DNA of 6,977 nt from an uncultured Rhodanobacter sp. (GTDB taxonomy: Bacteria > Pseudomonadota > Gammaproteobacteria > Xanthomonadales > Rhodanobacteraceae), in NCBI GenBank assembly GCA_937906285.1, contig CALCWL010000198.1:1-6977 (forward strand), written 5' to 3'. Every line of letters begins with the position of its first letter. Within the stretch, counting starts at the first letter, position 1. This document shows, in pieces, positions 6,433 through 6,977 of this stretch. A model generated the notes under the pieces. It was given only the letters and a program-made list of their open reading frames with translations, did not search any database and was not told the DNA's origin. The position numbers were made by a program, and so were the translations under genes.

Positions 6433-6446
6433 CCGCATGACTGCGG
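6433..6446 (-). other. Small hairpin in the tRNA-Ser 5' leader
   Basis: CCGCA and TGCGG pair perfectly around a 4-base loop, about 10 bases upstream of the mature tRNA 5' end. It lacks a U-tract, so it is not a convincing csrA terminator. It could shape 5' leader processing by RNase P or RNase E. Confidence 0.35.
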
Positions 6447-6454
6447 AGCCGGCA

Positions 6455-6483
6455 AGGATACTGATCGAGGCGGCCCAGGTAAA
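6455..6483 (-). promoter_or_regulatory. Possible promoter for tRNA-Ser
   Basis: On the minus strand TTTACC (6483-6478) and TATCCT (6460-6455) are separated by exactly 17 bases. Each matches the sigma-70 consensus at four of six positions. Transcription would start about 25 bases before the tRNA. This would let the tRNA be made independently of csrA. Confidence 0.4.
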
Positions 6484-6498
6484 GTCTTGAAGCGTTGG

Positions 6499-6702
6499 TC
6501 AGTGGTCGGTGCTGTCGTCCGGAGTGCTGCCGGCATCGTGTTCGCCGCGGATGCGCTGATAGATTTCCTCGCGATGGACGGCCACGGTTTTCGGCGCGTT
6601 GATGCCGATGCGTACCTGATTGCCTTTCACGCCAAGAACGGTGACGGTCACCTCGTCGCCGATCATCAGGGTCTCACCGACCCGGCGGGTCAGAATCAAC
6701 AT
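6499..6702 (-). CDS. csrA: Carbon storage regulator CsrA/RsmA
   Basis: CsrA is a small dimeric RNA-binding protein that binds GGA motifs in mRNA leaders and blocks or promotes translation, controlling carbon storage, motility, biofilm and virulence traits. The 67-residue product opens with the near-invariant MLILTRRVGETLMIGD and continues VTVLGVKGNQVRIGI-NAPK-VAVHREEIYQRI. RNA-contact residues Leu4, Arg6 and Arg44 are present, the last in VHREE. The tail after residue 52 (roughly GEHDAGSTPDDSTDH) is acidic and variable, as in other family members. TATGGAGT gives a good Shine-Dalgarno sequence 7 bases before the ATG, and this GGA could itself be a CsrA site. tRNA-Ser(GCU) lies downstream. In many gammaproteobacteria alaS lies upstream, but it is not reached here. 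Confidence 0.98.
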   Translation of the reverse strand: MLILTRRVGETLMIGDEVTVTVLGVKGNQVRIGINAPKTVAVHREEIYQRIRGEHDAGSTPDDSTDH

Positions 6703-6977
6703 GATTGCTACTCCATAAAATGCTGCTGGTCACAGGCTTGCGGATTGACCCTGCCTCACCCCTGAGCGTGAGTTCATCCGCGACTCGACGTTTTTGATCC
6801 GTCGAAGGCCCTACCGCCTTCCCGGCTCACAGCCAAAACACTCCATAAGCGTCCTGACTGGCGGCTTCGCGCCGTTCCGGCGAAAAACCGACCTCCGCGG
6901 ATACTAACTGAGCACGATTCTCCGGCGCAATCGGCGCTGCAGCAGCCGTTAAGCCGGATCAACGCGAGGAAACCCAG
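6703..6977 (-). promoter_or_regulatory. csrA leader / upstream region with many GGA motifs and small hairpins
   Basis: There is no credible gene in these 275 bases. In the csrA sense direction it contains about eight GGA triplets. One sits at the apex of a hairpin, CGCCG-GAA-CGGCG (6870-6882). Another is in TTATGGAGT, a 9-base string present near 6840 and again at the csrA ribosome binding site. Further hairpins are at 6755-6772 (CTCAC/GTGAG), 6785-6805 (TCGACG/CGTCGA) and 6804-6821 (GAAGGC/GCCTTC). CsrA of several bacteria represses its own mRNA through multiple GGA sites, and this layout fits that, although binding is inferred. Confidence 0.55.
6901..6930 (-). promoter_or_regulatory. Possible csrA promoter
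   Basis: On the minus strand TTGCGC (6930-6925) and TAGTAT (6906-6901) lie 18 bases apart, resembling sigma-70 -35 and -10 boxes. A start just downstream would give a csrA leader of roughly 190 bases. Other csrA genes have several promoters, and more could lie outside the window. Confidence 0.3.

Noticed and set aside
6075..6440. Open frames on both strands across the tRNA and palindrome
   Set aside because: They translate the tRNA and inverted repeat (for example EREGFEPSIRLLTRYSLS, a familiar spurious tRNA translation) and are not proteins.
6430..6765. 111-codon plus-strand frame opposite csrA
   Set aside because: It is antisense to the strongly recognisable csrA, and its sequence is dictated by csrA codons.
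6774..6962. 62-codon minus-strand frame upstream of csrA
   Set aside because: It has a TTG start with no ribosome binding site, Ser/Gly/Arg-rich sequence with no motif, and lies in the csrA leader. A leader peptide is not excluded but not supported.
1..6977. Defence, secretion, biosynthetic or mobile system
   Set aside because: Every substantial gene is assigned to a known core family with intact motifs. No unknown gene of useful size remains.

Overview
The window is GC-rich (roughly two thirds G+C by eye) gammaproteobacterial chromosome. Gene order and protein style point to the Xanthomonadales/Lysobacterales, perhaps a Rhodanobacteraceae-like member. This placement is an inference from content; there is no rRNA or other marker to confirm it. 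All genes recognised are core housekeeping genes. I see no phage, insertion sequence, CRISPR array, toxin-antitoxin pair or defence island.

Left part, plus strand (1-5309 and on to 6043): five genes in the same direction. They are the 3' end of an M48-type, TPR-containing periplasmic protease (BepA/YfgC-like), ppk1 (polyphosphate kinase), ppx (exopolyphosphatase), an exported cyclophilin-type peptidyl-prolyl isomerase, and lpxH (UDP-2,3-diacylglucosamine hydrolase of lipid A synthesis). ppk1 and ppx form the make-and-break pair of polyphosphate metabolism. The cyclophilin and lpxH are 5 bases apart and probably co-transcribed. The protease, the isomerase and LpxH all serve the cell envelope.

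Right part, minus strand (6331-6977): csrA, encoding a small RNA-binding global regulator, is followed by tRNA-Ser(GCU). This is the same order as E. coli csrA-serV. csrA has a long leader of at least 275 bases, running to the window edge, with many GGA triplets and several small hairpins, one with GGA at its apex. This is what an autoregulated csrA leader would look like.

Junction (6044-6342): lpxH and csrA/tRNA-Ser converge on a non-coding stretch. It holds a REP-like GTAG hairpin, several short stem-loops and a perfect inverted repeat with 29-base arms and a 4-base loop. The core of the repeat looks like a bidirectional terminator. The outer 12 bases of one arm are the 3' end of the tRNA itself, including CCA, so the other arm is an inverted copy of a tRNA 3' end. 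This is the most unusual structure in the window. Everything else is ordinary, and I find no convincing new multi-gene system.
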